Part shown: positions 47,916 to 60,422 of the stretch, in pieces
How positions within the stretch are numbered: position 1 is the stretch's first letter
Layout: each line of letters starts with the position of its first letter
Assembly: GCA_011503125.2 (NCBI GenBank)
Contig: WWBZ02000062.1
Coordinates: 1,488,001 to 1,552,000, forward strand
From: Botryosphaeria dothidea
Lineage: Eukaryota; Ascomycota; Dothideomycetes; Botryosphaeriales; Botryosphaeriaceae
DNA length: 64,000 bases
Reading direction: 5' to 3'
Made by a program: the position numbers and the translations under genes
Notes under the pieces: model-generated
Told to the model about the DNA's origin: nothing
What the model saw: only the letters and a program-made list of their open reading frames with translations
The model's database searches: none

Positions 47916-49592
47916 TTACTCATCAACCTTGAACACGAACTTCTGCACCTCCGCCTTGTTGAACCGCTCATACGCACTGACTGCCTCGCTCAACGGCACA
48001 ATGTTCTCCGTCAAACACTCCAACTTCTCCTGATTATCCTTCAAAACTTCCAACGCCCGCGGGAACAGAGACCGCACCGGACACCTTCCCATCTGTAGCT
48101 GCACGTTCTTATCATACCCTACAAAAGAAGAGTTTCATCAGTCAAAGGTCCCTGTCAACACAATCCAAGAAGGAGGGAAGAAAAAGAGTCAAAAGAGAAA
48201 TCGGCAAGATGTACGCACCTTCCGCACCAGTGAAGCCAACACCACCCTTTCCATTATGCACACCGACACTACTGATCGCACCAAACGGCCTGACGACCTC
48301 AAAAGCCGTCTTCAACGCAGCCTCCAAACCCACGAGCTCGAGAACGATATCCGCGCCCCTACCAAAGGTCGCTTTCTTGACTTCCTCCGCAACATCATCC
48401 TCCTTGAAATTGAGCGGTATGGCACCTACGGTCTCCTGAGCACGAGAGAGGCGCGAAGGAACGCTGTCAACGGCGAAAATGCGGGCATCCGTATGCGAAA
48501 GCAGGGAGGAAAGGGCGACAAGTGCGCAGAGTCCGACGGGTCCGCAGCCGATGACCACGACGGTGGGGGGCACAAGAAGGTTAGAGGGAAGGCGAGATAC
48601 AGCGTTGAGAGCGGCGAAGTACTGTTTGTCCAAAAAGCAACAGGCGGGTCAGAGTTCAGCCTGCTGGAATGGGGCTTGAAACGGGAATACGAAAGAGAGC
48701 GGAGAGAGACATACACCAGTCTGAAGAGGTAGGAGTTAGCTTTTGGCTCAGTCAACCCGGAGAGAGCAAAGTGGACTTACAGGAAAGATGTCAGCCATCA
48801 GGATAAGGTTCTGGTCTTTGATATTCGCTGGGGCCTTGAAGACCGTGGAGTCCGCGAGAGGAACGCGGACTATCATATCCCGCGAGTGTCAGCCTTTCAG
48901 ACAGCTTTCAAAAAAAAAAATCAAGATGAAATCATAAGACAACGTGAGAACTTACCATACTCAGCCTGTGCTCCGGGCAAATTTGGCGTGCCGAAGCATT
49001 GCGACTTGACACAACGAGACGACAGCTCAAGCTTGCAGTAGAAGCATACGCCGCTGAATCATCGTTTGGATTACATCAGCTCGAGAAGACCAAACGAAAA
49101 TTTCAATCCGAGTGAAGTCTTACCAGCTGAGAGTGAAAGGACAAACAATCCTGTCTCCGACCTTGAACGTCTCCACACCCTCGCCTACCTCAAATATTTC
49201 GCCGGTAAGCTCGTGGCCGATGATGAAGTCTGGGTTCTCGCCGGCAGGCTCAAGCCCACGGTAGTAATGAAGATCACTATGCAGTAGGAGATGTTAGAGA
49301 ATTTAGCCAGAAAGTAACAAAATCAATTCATGCGTACTTCACGCGATTACAGATCGGGAAAGCAAACATCGCAAGAAAATCTCAACAACCCACACCTAGA
49401 ATGCGGATGGACAGAAAGAGACCGCCAATCCCTCGAATTTAAATGATGAGAAAGTGAACCCACTTACCTTCCACACAAGCCCGCATATTTCACCTTTACC
49501 ACCACACTCCCAGGCTCGGCCTTCGGAATCGGTCTCTTCTCAACAACGACACCCTTCTCCACACCCTTGAAAACAACAGCGTTCATTGACAT
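47916..49592 (-). CDS. Zinc-dependent alcohol dehydrogenase (MDR family) with a 6-nt exon
   Basis: MDR-family NAD-dependent dehydrogenase of the formaldehyde-dehydrogenase-like type; substrate not determinable. Eight exons: 49592-49468, 49276-49124, 49053-48956, 48869-48781, 48720-48715, 48621-48219 and 48118-47916 are seven pieces in reading order, so the true count is seven; total 358 aa in frame. Motifs: YAGLCGSDLHYYRG and FIIGHELTGEI (catalytic zinc), CGVCFYCKLELSSRC plus KSQC (structural zinc), VVVIGCGPVGLCAL (Rossmann). Exon 5 is 6 nt, ACTGGT, coding Thr-Gly between ADIFP and YFAALNA; without it the conserved DIFPTGYFAA would be broken. The ATG at 49592 is preferred; a second in-frame ATG lies two codons on. 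It is in tandem with MTO1. Confidence 0.9.
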
Positions 49593-50084
49593 TCCTGCTC
49601 TTTTGAAAATGCCTTAAGAAGGTAGGACCAATATTTTAAAAATTCCGGACGATCGTACAATTCAGAAAGTGGGATGATGACGCAGCGTTCGAACAAGCCT
49701 TTCCGCTCGCCGGTTTCGGGAAACCGGCAAAAAAGGTCGGACCGATGAAGAAAGTGGATACTTTTACCCCGGATTACGAGCTTTACATACGAAAGACACG
49801 AGGAGCCAGGTAAAACATCTCCCATAGATTGATAGAAATAGAAGTTGTACATCATAATGAAGATATTCAAGTGTAATGTCTTTAGTCTATGAGAAGAGAA
49901 GCTCAGCCAGCTATATACTACAGATACAAGCTTAATCTCTACAAGTGCAACCCACCACCCAGGATATAGATCTTGACATCAATGGTCCCCCGTTGTTGTC
50001 CTACAAGAAACGCCTACCCAATGCATCAAGCCCCAAAACGCCACCCGAATGCCGCGTCCTTAAATCATACAAAAGCAAATGTCA
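49593..50084. other. Intergenic, dehydrogenase promoter to MTO1 3' end
   Basis: 491 bp with no gene. It holds the dehydrogenase promoter and the MTO1 3' UTR. Confidence 0.6.
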
Positions 50085-52392
50085 TCACCTTGCAGCCTCC
50101 GCCTTGCCCTCCGCGCCTTCAATTGTATCAAGCCCTTCCAACCCCTCGATTCCACCGACATCTTTCTCACCACGCTCTCGTCTCTTCTCCTCCACCTCTT
50201 TATACGCCCTTTCCCTGGCCCTTGCCCTGGCCTCCCCCTTCACGAACGCCAACAGCCTGAGCGCTCCATTGGGCGTCATGCCCTCAATTCGCCGCGCCTG
50301 CCCGACGCTCTCCGGCCTCGCCTGCTTCAGCATCTGCTTCTCCTCGAAGCTGAGCCCATGAATACTTTCGTAATCCAGATCCGCCGGCAGCTTCAGATTC
50401 TCATCTTTCAAGAACACCCGCATCGCCGCCTTCTGCTGCTCCACGTACGGTGCGTAAACGCCCTCAATATCGACGCGCTCGCGAACCTTGGGGTCGAATT
50501 CCTTGATCTGCGGGAACATCGATTCGAGCGTCGCCGTCGTCACGTCGGCGAGGCGGAGGAGGTCGAACGCGCTGCGCTTGGTCGTGTCCTCTCTGACGCG
50601 GAAGCCGCGGGTCATCCAGTGCGAAGAGCCGGCGACCTGGCTTTGGAGAAGCTTCGTAAGTTCGGCCATCTGGTTTGCCGTGTCTTCGAAGATGCGCCAG
50701 CGCTCATCCGACACCACGCCTGCGGCGCGACCCTTTGCCGTGAGACGAGCGTCTGCGTTGTCGGCGCGAGCGCTCATGCGGAATTCGCTTCGTGAGGTGA
50801 ACATGCGGTAAGGTTCTGTTACACCCTTAGTGATGAGGTCGTCAATCATGATACCAATATAGCCATCCGCGCGTGTGAGCGAGAATGGATCTTTGCCCTG
50901 CGCTGACAAGCCGGCATTGATACCAGCGATGGCGCCCTGACCAGCTGCCTCTTCGTATCCAGTCGTGCCGTTGATTTGGCCAGCCAGGAAGAGTCCCTTG
51001 ATGTTCTTGGTCTCCAGTGTCGAGCGGAGGTTGCGCGGATCCACGTAATCATACTCGACACCATATCCAGGCTGCAGCATGGTAACATTCTCCAGCCCCT
51101 TAACGGTTCGAAGCATTGCAGCCTGTGCGTCCGCCGGAACGGTCATGGAAATGCCGTTAGGATACATCACATCCGTATCGAACCCTTCCGGTTCCAACCA
51201 GATGATGTGCTTTTCCTTGTGTCCGAATCGCAGGATTTTGGACTCTAACGACGGACAATACCGCGGTCCCTTCACCGTCTCCCGAATGTGTATACTCTTG
51301 TCCAGATTCGCGCGGATGATCTCGTGGGTCGCTTCGTTCGTATACGTGCTGTGGCATAAAAGCTGATTCTCGACCTGGACCCTGTCGTCCATATAACTGA
51401 ACGGCATTGGCGGCTCGTCACCAGGTTGGGGCTCCAATCCCGAGAAATCGATTGTCTTGCGGTCCAGTCGAGGTGGCGTCCCCGTCTTCAACCGCCCCAG
51501 CTTGAACCCGGCTTCCCGTAATGACTTACTGAGGCCAAAGGTCGCAGCCTCGCCCATTCGTCCGGACGGATATGCTTCGAGCCCTGTCACCAGTCAGTCC
51601 AACACTTGCCCGCGGACCCAGACGTTCGACACCTACCGATATGAATTTCGCCGCCCAGAAACGTCCCAGTCGTGATAACCACGGACTGCGCATCAAACAC
51701 TCTCCCATCCTCCAACCTCACGCCCTTAATCTTCCCATACTCCCCGTCCCCCTCTCCCCTCTCGACCACAATATCCGCCACACTAGCCTCCACTACTCCC
51801 AACCTCTCCCCATACCCCAGAATCTCCTCCTTCATATACTCCCTATACAGCTTCCGATCAATCTGTGCCCTTGGCCCCCACACCGCGGGTCCCTTCTTGC
51901 GATTGAGCACGCGAAACTGCACGCCCGCGCGATCAACCACGCGCCCAACAACACCATCCAGCGCGTCAATCTCGCGCAGCATGGTCCCCTTGCCAATTCC
52001 ACCGAAAGACGGGTTGCACGAGCACACGCCGAGGTTCGAGAGCGAGGGCGTGACGAGGGCGGTGCGGGCGCCCGAGCGCGCCGCCGCGGTGCAGGCTTCG
52101 GTGCCGGCGTGGCCGCCGCCGATGACGATGACGTCGTAGGAAGGGTTGCTGTGGCAGAATCGATCGTGTCAGTGAGAGAGGCTACACGGCGAGGGCATGG
52201 CAAGCGCAATTGGAAGGGAAAGGTGATCCAGGCGCATCGTCGCGCGTGCTCGCGGGGAGAGAGAGAAAAAACGTACCCAGTCTCGCTGGAGATTGTGGCG
52301 AATGTTCTGCCGAGCGCACTTCGCAGGAAGAGAGGCGTGGCATGCCTCACGCGCGGGGCGAGAGCGTACCGCGCCCGCAGAGCAATTGACAT
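50085..52392 (-). CDS. MTO1: Mitochondrial tRNA modification protein MTO1 (GidA/MnmG)
   Basis: FAD-dependent enzyme that, with Mss1, installs carboxymethylaminomethyl groups on wobble uridine 34 of mitochondrial tRNAs. Three exons, 52392-52277, 52148-51637 and 51583-50085, give 708 aa in frame. The N-terminus ([20 protein letters not shown]) is Arg-rich without acids, a good mitochondrial presequence. The FAD-binding GGGHAG is at about 49-54, then [17 protein letters not shown], the GidA signature [18 protein letters not shown], and [20 protein letters not shown]. The C-terminus holds the MnmE-interaction helices ([20 protein letters not shown]) and a charged fungal tail. Confidence 0.97.
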
Positions 52393-53173
52393 AGTGGGTG
52401 GGAGGCGTCTCGGGGAAGTGAAAGCTCGAAGGCGTCGCCGCGATTTCGGGATGGCGACTGGGAAACATTTGGGGCCGGCAAATTGTCGGATCCCTTTGAT
52501 AAGACCTGAGATGGAGCTTATCTATTGGCTAGTCGGTCGGCAGGTCGCTGAGTGCTGGAGCAAAGGCGAGAATGCACGCGAAGTTCAAGGGCTTAACCGA
52601 GCATGAATGCTCAAAAAGATTATTCGTACTACCCCGCCAGCAAAGATGATACAGAGCTGGCTATAGGTGATAATTCTGGGGCGTTGTAGTCAACTTCTCG
52701 TCAACGAACACTACACCCGCCCTGAGTGAATGCACACACATGTACACAATCGCGAAGTCCGTCAACTCGCATCTTCCAACTCGGTTCCGAAACCAGGGAA
52801 CGAAAAGCTTGAAAGCACGATAAAAGCAAGGGCAAACGCATGACTATCCTCCCTTCTACTTTTACCTAGTCTTTCCATACTATATGAGAGGAATACAAAC
52901 TTCTGAAATGGAGCGCAATGAAAGGAAATTTGGAGACTTTGGTTTGAAAGGCAACAGAAAAAGGACTCATCTCTCCCTTTTGCTCATACCCTGTTCGTAG
53001 ATAAAACGAATCAGTCGAAAGAAACCCCCACAAAACTTTCGTAGTCGCCGCCATCTTCAAAATAATACGCGGCACGAAGCACCCGCTGCCGCGAGAAATA
53101 CACCTTTTTCTTCCCTTCCCATGCTCGTGAGAAATATTACAAGCGCTCTCGAATTACCATGTTAACGCCCGTT
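52393..53173. other. Intergenic, MTO1 promoter to INO80 3' end
   Basis: 780 bp with no supportable gene. The first 150 bases are the MTO1 promoter and leader; the part near 53173 is the INO80 3' UTR. Confidence 0.6.
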
Positions 53174-56100
53174 TTAAGGGTTCAAATCTCCGCTCCCATC
53201 CGCAATCGCCAGCCTCTGCTTCAATGTCTTCGCCTTCTTACTCACCCCCTTTCTCTTCCCCTTCATCGGCACCTCGCTGACCGGCGTCGCTGCACCACTC
53301 GGCTTCGCGCTGCCGTCATCGAAATTACCCTCGCCTGTAAAGATGCCGTTAGTATCAGATCTGGTACTTCCATATGATGTGCTGAGCTTACCTTCATGAT
53401 ACATGTCATCCAAGTTCACCTCCGCCTTCTTCTTCACCGGCGCCTTCCTCTTCCTGCCTGATGGCGCATTTGCTTCGGCCGCCGCGAGCTCGGCTTCCTT
53501 CCGTTCTATCATCTCAGCCTGGTCGTCATCCGCGAGCCACATCGCGATATCCTTCGTCCTGTTCTCGCGAGAGCGCGTGTTGAAGTCGACCTGTGCACCC
53601 GCGCCACCAGAAATGACGACGCGTTGGACCTCCTCTTTCTGGAGGGCACGCTTGCGAATACGCTCTTCGATAGTGCCGCGAGTGATAAGGCGGTACACAG
53701 TCACCTGCTTCGTCTGGCCAAGACGATGAGCGCGGTCCATAGCTTGCGAATCAATGGTGGGGTTCCAGTCGGAGTCGTAGAAAATGACGGTATCGGCAGA
53801 GGTAAGGTTGATTCCCAAACCACCAGCACGAGTGGAGAGCAGGAAGACGAAGATCTCTGGCCGAGTTTGGAAGTCGGCGACGGTGTCACGACGATCTTCC
53901 AGCTTTGTTGAACCATCCAGTCGGCAGTACTTGTAATTGCGGTAGGTCAGATATTCCTCCATCAAATCAATCATGCGAGTCATCTGGAAGTACAGCAGTA
54001 CACGATGTCCTTCTTCTTTCAGCCTCCTCAGAAGCTTGTCAAGCATCGCAAGCTTGCCGGAGTCCGTTACGAAGCGCCTCATTGAAGGAACGGTGATGTG
54101 TGTGTACTTCGACTTGGAGTTGGCCGGTGGAGTAAGCATGCCTGTCGTGGGGAAGTGAATTGGATCGACCTTCGTCTCCAATAGTGTTTCCTCGGCCCTC
54201 TCATTGATTCCATACAGGTTAGATCTCATCCGGGCACTAAACATTGTCTTCTTCTGCTCGGCTAGGACACCTTGGCTGGAATAGAAGAAATCAATCGGTG
54301 GAGCGGACGCCCCAGGCTTAGCTGCCGTTTCGATGACACCAAGACCAGTCTCCTCATACGCATTCTGGGAGATGTTGAGCAAGTTCTGCATGGCACCCTC
54401 ATTGGTGATCTCGGCAAGCGGCTGACGGTCGTTCTGTTCGACGATGTTGAGCAGTGCATGCGCAGGCGTATACACTGAGCCATCCTCTTCGTCATAGACG
54501 ACCTTAAATCTTCCGAGGTGGCGCGGCTTTTTCCTGATATCGACCGCGCGCTGGAAAACATCCTGCCATGCCGCTGCAGCTGCTTCTTGAGCCGAAGTGT
54601 CGACGAACCTGAGGAACGAGAAGGCACCATCTTTCCGCGAGCTTTCGAGGGAATTATCAGGGCTCCAAATGTTCATCAACCGGCCCAAATATTGACCTCT
54701 CCAGCCAGCCTGTGCGTTGTCGGGACCAGCGACAGCCAAGCGACCATTTCCACGACCAATCAGACGTGGCACCCGGTACTCGATGAGGTTGCGAACCGAA
54801 TACGCGACATCCACACTGTATCCTTCGCGCATAAAAGATGCCGTCTCGGCAAAGGAAGAAAAGGCAAAAGGGGAGTGCGTCTCAGCGCGCTCAAAAAGAT
54901 CCGGGTGGTTACAGACCTTCCTGAATTGCATGACAAGATTCATCAAGGTGGCTGTATCTTGGTCGTCACCAACAGCCGCCTTCTCGATGAGATCCATGAT
55001 GCTGATCTTGTTGCGGAGGTTAGTATAGTAAGCACGCTGTCTGTACGTCAGATCGCAGAAGACATCTTCCTCAATCTTGTCACCAAGCTCCTTCTGAACA
55101 TGTTTCTTGATACGACGAAGCATGAAAGGCTTCAATATCATGTGCAGACGCTTCAGTTGATCCTCGTTGAGCTTGGTGTTGCTCTGGGCGTGGCTTTCGA
55201 TATCCTTGGAAAACCAGTCGCTGAACTCATCATGAGAATCGAAAAGACTGGGCATGATGAAGTGGAGCAAAGCCCACAACTCCTGCATGTTGTTTTGAAT
55301 AGGCGTACCAGTCAACAGCAGACGATTGCGGCAATGGAATCCCAGCAAGCTCTTCCATCTCGAACTCTGAGAAGATTTAATGGCTTGCGCTTCATCGAGG
55401 ATCATGTACTGCCAACGAATCTTCTGGAAGTATTGCGCATCCTGAACGACCAGCTGGTAGGAGGTAACAAGAACGTGAAATGGTGACTCCTTCCTGTATG
55501 TTATGTGCTTCCGGTCCCAAAACTTACGCAAGACCTTGCGGTCCTTAGCATTGCCCCAGTACGGCAATACCTTGAGGTCCGGCACGAACTTGGTGATTTC
55601 CTGCTGCCAGTTATGCAAGGTGGATGCCGGTGCGATGACAAGGAAGGGTCCCCAAATGTTGTGAACCTCAGCTAAGTATGCCATGACCGAAATTGATTGC
55701 ACCGTCTTGCCCAGACCCATCTCGTCGGCCAAGATACCGTTGATACCTTGTTCGTAAAGATTGACCAGCCAGTTGAGACCCTTCAACTGGTACTCCTTTA
55801 GCTGACAAGACAACATCTTGGGCTGCGGAATATCCATGCTTTGTAAACTGGTAGGATTCTGGAAATTCATCTCCTCATCATCGTCGAATTGGTCCTGAGC
55901 ATTCTCGGTGCCTTGGTTGAATGCCCTCGCGCGATCCTGAGCCTCCTGCACAGCATTTTGAGCATTGGCCATGGCTGCTTCCCGCAGAGCCGTTTCGTCC
56001 TCGGCGTCGAAGTCGAGTTGGTCGAAATTGGTGACCTTAAGGCCGACCTTGGAGCTGCTGTCTGGCAGATCAACCGTGTGAGCATTCGGATCTCCAGGCT

Positions 56101-58403
56101 TGATAGTTTCTTTCGAGATATCGACGTCGTCCGTAGACCGCTCAACTTCATCAGTCTTGACCTTTTTGCCGATGAAGTGAGAGTACAGTTCGGTTTGCGA
56201 GATTAAGAAGTTCAGCTTCCTCTTCTGCCTGTTGGCTTCACGCTCTGCTTCGGCCTTCTTGGCATTCTCCAGCTCCTGTCTCTCAGCCATCTTCCTTTGG
56301 TCACGCTCGTCTCTTTCGTTCCGCTTCCAGAATGACAGCATTTCCCTCATGCTTCTCTTAGCACGAGCCTGAACATCTTTCATGCTCTTGTTTGTCCGCA
56401 ATTGCCATCTGCGTGCTTCCTTGGAGGCAAGTTGAGCAGTTTTCCGTAGGTTGGATTGCTTAGTAGCCAAAGAGTTATCCTTGATACGGCAAACCTTGGG
56501 AACATCCTTGCGAGCGAGATCCTTCCAGATAGCGTCGTACAGCTTGTGATACTCCTTGGACTCGTAGGGGGCGAAGACAGTAGGAATACTTGCGGGCGGG
56601 CTCGATTCCTCGGTGAAGCTGCGTTCCCTCTTCAAAGCTTCCAGGCGCAGTTCCTCCTTGGGAGCAATTGTGGGAAGATCGTCGCCACGATCCAGTGCAA
56701 GTTGGGCGGCAGCAGCAGCATCCTTCTCTGCCTGCTTTTGTTCCTTGCTCTTCCTGGGGCGAGCACCAGCCCTGCCCTTGGCTTTCCTTCCATCTTTGGG
56801 AGTATCCTCGGACATCTGGAACGTTGTCATAGTACCACCCTCCAAGTTCGGTGCGTGAGGAGTAACCTCTCGAATATCGGCATTCGGAGTGCCTCCTTGC
56901 AACAGGCGGTTGGTGTTCTTAGCCTTCAGTTCGGCCTTCTCCGCTTCATGCATCCATTTTCTGGCCTCTTCCTCATCTGTGGCGTTCTCAGCCTTCGCCA
57001 AAGCCTCATCACGCTTCTGGAACTCGTTTTGAAGAGTCTTCTCACGCCTCCGTTTCCGCTGCATGTCCTTCTTTCGCTCCTTTTCATCCGCAATCTCGCG
57101 AGCCTGGACTTCTTGCCATGCTTCTCCCTCGTGTTGTGCGAAGTAATGAATCTTAGCACTTGCGGCGTGGGTCGCGAAGGAGTCTTGCAGTCTTTTGACA
57201 TGGGCAGTCCGTCGACGCTAAAAGTCATCAGCATACTGTCCACTGGTATCCTACCGTGAACTTACCTTGCGCATTGCGGCCTCCTTCTCATCGACCTCCG
57301 CGAACCTTCTCTTGCGACGCATCTTCCAGTGTTCCAGCTGTGCAGCCTCTTGAGCGGGATTCTCGTGATCGCTCAGATCCATATTCTCGATCTTTGCGTA
57401 CTCGGCATCAACAGCCTTCGGGTCGACATCTTCGTTGATGTTGCCGGCGACGGGCCGAAGAGGTTCTGATGTGCCATTGACGATAGCACGCTCTGGGCTG
57501 CGGTGAAGCGACTGCGATCTTGCATCGACTGGGGTCTGGAAAGGGGCTACATGTTCGCTCTTAACGCCCGAAAACGACCTTGGAGGTTGAGGTGTTGAGG
57601 TCGGATAGGAAGAGGTTGCTGGGGCAGGAGCCGGGTCGGAGCCGGACATGATGCTCGATAAAGACATGGGATCGGCACGAGCAGGAGTCTAGCGACGTCA
57701 GTAAGCCTTGTCGAAGCTTCGCATAGTGTATCTTATTACCTCTGCAGACGGCCGCCTAGGTGTGGCAACAGGCGGCCCGGACATTATGCTTCGGCTGTGG
57801 TCGTGGTAGAGCTTCGGCGAGGATGGGGAGTGAGGAGGGCGGTCGACTTGATAGGCCGGGTGCGAGGATTGAGGTGGCGGGTGGGCCAGCGGTGGAGGGA
57901 ATGATGCGGCTACTGGTGAGTGATATGGGCCGCCGGATGGTCGCGAGTCGGCGTAGCTGTAAGGCTCTCGAGCCTGGCATCCACTCTGTTAGCGACACCT
58001 GCGTTTCTTCGAGCTTGGCGCCCGCGTCATCATCGGAGATGCAATGGCATACCTGGGCGGGATAATGGCCGTTGTAGCGCGGATCACTCCTTCCTGCAGC
58101 CGGCGGGGCTTGATCTGACGTGGGATCGTAGTATTTAGATGTCGACGGCGGGTCTCGCGGGTACAGCGCAGACGCGATGGGAGGCAATGCGCCTTGGGTT
58201 GATGGCGAGGTTGGCTGGGTGTAGGACGGGTGGCCAGGCAAGGGCGCAGGAGTCGACGGGTTGGATGAGCGCGCTCGCTCGGGCGGAAACGGCGTTTGCG
58301 TTGGTGAATGCGCGGCGTAGGCAGTTTGGTGGTCCCCTGGCATCGTGTCTCGTTTGCCCTGCTCCTCGCCATCACCCAACCTCTGCATCGTCACGGGCAG
58401 CAT
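53174..58403 (-). CDS. INO80: INO80 chromatin-remodelling ATPase
   Basis: Catalytic Snf2-type subunit of the INO80 complex, which slides and edits nucleosomes (H2A.Z) in transcription, replication and DNA repair. Five exons, 58403-58053, 57973-57740, 57688-57266, 57217-53392 and 53334-53174, give 1664 aa. The N-terminal 330 residues are disordered and Pro/Ser-rich; [12 protein letters not shown] is internal. The DBINO region starts near 576 ([20 protein letters not shown]). ATPase motifs: [18 protein letters not shown] at about 833, DEAQAIKSS at about 947, then a long insertion, then [20 protein letters not shown] near 1490. The last intron (53335-53391, 57 nt) has a perfect GTAAGC, TACTAAC and TTTACAG set, yet no stop in frame. 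The ATG at 58403 is plausible; a Met 20 residues on ([14 protein letters not shown]) is an alternative. Confidence 0.95.
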
Positions 58404-59304
58404 GGCGGCTCGCGATGCTCACTCTCGTCACGCGTGGGGTGCAGCAGCGTCGAGGCTGGGGGCCATCCAGAAACGCGAGCTGAGGGCTGGCACGGGCGGC
58501 GTGGGCGGCGTTGAGCTGGGGACGCGGTGTCGCGACGGAGCGCTTTGCGGCGCGGCAGGCGACGGCGATGCAGCACGGTTGGTGGTGGTTGTGGAGCGGC
58601 GGGCTGTGATGGTGATTGCGCAGGCGTGGCGTGGAGAGCTCGCGGCCTGGTGGGCTCTGCGGACCAGCTAAGGCACGCCTAGTGCAGCAACGGTGACGCT
58701 CGCATACAAAGACCCCCGTGGGCGGCGGGCAGCGATCCGTTGGAGATGCGCGTGCGAGGACCGGGGTTGATGGAGAAGGGTGGCACGCAGCGGTCACAAC
58801 CGTGGGGGATGGGCAGAAAGGCAAAGGAAGGGATGGGGTGATGGATGGGCAGGCGGAGGGCCAGCACGTCTGGCCGGCAGGTCATCCCCGTGAGAGGCCT
58901 GTGGCTGCTGCACGCTCTCTGGTGTGGTAACTCTTGCACGTCAACCTCCGTGCGGCTAAGAACACCCTCAGGAACGGCACACGCGCTGCAGCCGGGCGCC
59001 GCTGGGGTAGCCAATGGGGGCGCCCGCGATGCGTCGCCGATCCCGGACGACGCCACGCTGCTGGCGCTGTCTTACAGCACACACCCGTTCTGCGCGAAGC
59101 CCGAAGCTGAGCGCCCTCGTCAGTCTGTTGGGCCTGGGCGATCTGGGTGCGAGCGGCATTGTTGCGCGCCTGCCCCCGTCCCGCCGGATCAGCACGCTAG
59201 CCATTCTGCCGAGTTTTCGCCGGGGTCGAGACGACATTTTTTGGAGCGCTGCGCTCGCATGCATCTCCAGACGACCCGCCGCTGCGACAGCACTACCGCA
59301 CACC
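58404..59304. promoter_or_regulatory. Divergent promoter INO80 / BRX1
   Basis: 901 bp between opposed ATGs, GC-rich. Long frames here are GC artefacts. It must contain both leaders. No separate gene is seen. Confidence 0.6.
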
Positions 59305-60339
59305 ATGGCTGCCGTGTACAAGTCGATTTCAAAGGCCACCGGCAAGGACGAGGAGAGCGGCAGCAAGCAGAAGATCAGGAACAAGGTCCTCATCCTGAGC
59401 TCGCGCGGCGTCACGTTCAGGTTTGCATCTCCGCCCTCCGCGCCCGCGACAACTACTGACGAACATTCGCAGGCACCGCCACCTCATGAACGACTTGCAG
59501 TCTCTTATTCCTCACAGCCGTAAAGATGCTAAGCTCGACACCAAGACCAAGCTGTACCAGCTCAACGAAATCGCCGAACTGTACAACTGCAACAACATCT
59601 TCTTTTTTGAAGCTCGCAAGGGCCAGGATCTGTACGCATGGCTAAGCAAGCCGCCGAACGGCCCAACTGTGAAGTTCCACTTGCAGAACTGTAGGACACC
59701 AGACTGGCATTCCAATCATCGATTCTAGACTAACCTCGGCCTGCAGTGCATACAATGGACGAGTTGAACTTTACGGGCAACTGCTTGAAGGGCTCACGCC
59801 CGATCCTATCCTTCGATGCCAACTTCGACAAGCAGGCGCATTTCCGCGTTATCAAAGAGCTTCTCCTCCACACGTTCAGCGTTCCGAAGGGTGCTCGCAA
59901 AACCAAACCCTTCGTCGACCACATCATGTCCTTTACCATCGCCGACGGCAAGATTTGGATCCGATGCTATCAGATCAACGAGACCGAAGCTTCGAGGAAG
60001 AAACCGGGTGACGAAGGTGATATGGATGTGGATGTGACGCCCAAGAAGGGCAAGGGAGAAACGAACGTGTCCCTGGTCGAGATTGGTCCCCGCTTCGTCA
60101 TGACGCCCATCATTATCCAGGAATCTAGTTTCGGCGGCCCAATCATCTTTGAGAATAAGGAATTTGTTTCACCTAACCAGGTGCGGAGGGAGCTGCGGTT
60201 GGCCAAGGCATCCAAGCACAACTTCCGGGCGGAGACTAAGCTGGACCGGAGGGTCAAGCGTGGAGATCTCGGCCTTTCCAGCCAAGGCGGGCGGAAGAAG
60301 GAGGCAGATCCGTTGGACGACAAGACTCTGTTTGCATGA
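59305..60339 (+). CDS. BRX1: Ribosome biogenesis protein BRX1 (Brix domain)
   Basis: Nucleolar factor needed for early 60S assembly; binds 27S pre-rRNA with Ebp2. Three exons, 59305-59420, 59473-59690 and 59747-60339, give 308 aa in frame. The Brix domain runs from about residue 27 (KVLILSSRGVTFRHRHLMND) through DLQSLIPHSRKDAKLD, IAELYNCNNIFFFEARKGQD, the LHTMDELNFTGNCLKGSRP segment across the second intron, GPRFVMTPIIIQESSFGGPI and FENKEFVSPNQVR. The C-terminal tail is basic. An acidic insert (GDEGDMDVDV) lies in the middle. It is convergent with the DUF7730-like gene; the stops are 83 bp apart. Confidence 0.97.
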
Positions 60340-60422
60340 TTGCCTTTGTTTGTTGGGAAGAGCCGCATTTTGTTTGGCGTTCGGAGCATCGAGAATGGAT
60401 ACGGATATCCACGGAAAAAGGT

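Noticed and set aside
53159..53200. B-box-like GGTTCAAATCTC on the plus strand
   Set aside because: No A box or cloverleaf fits the bases before it; it overlaps the INO80 3' end.
54518..55486. 322-codon plus-strand open frame
   Set aside because: Antisense shadow of the INO80 ATPase domain.
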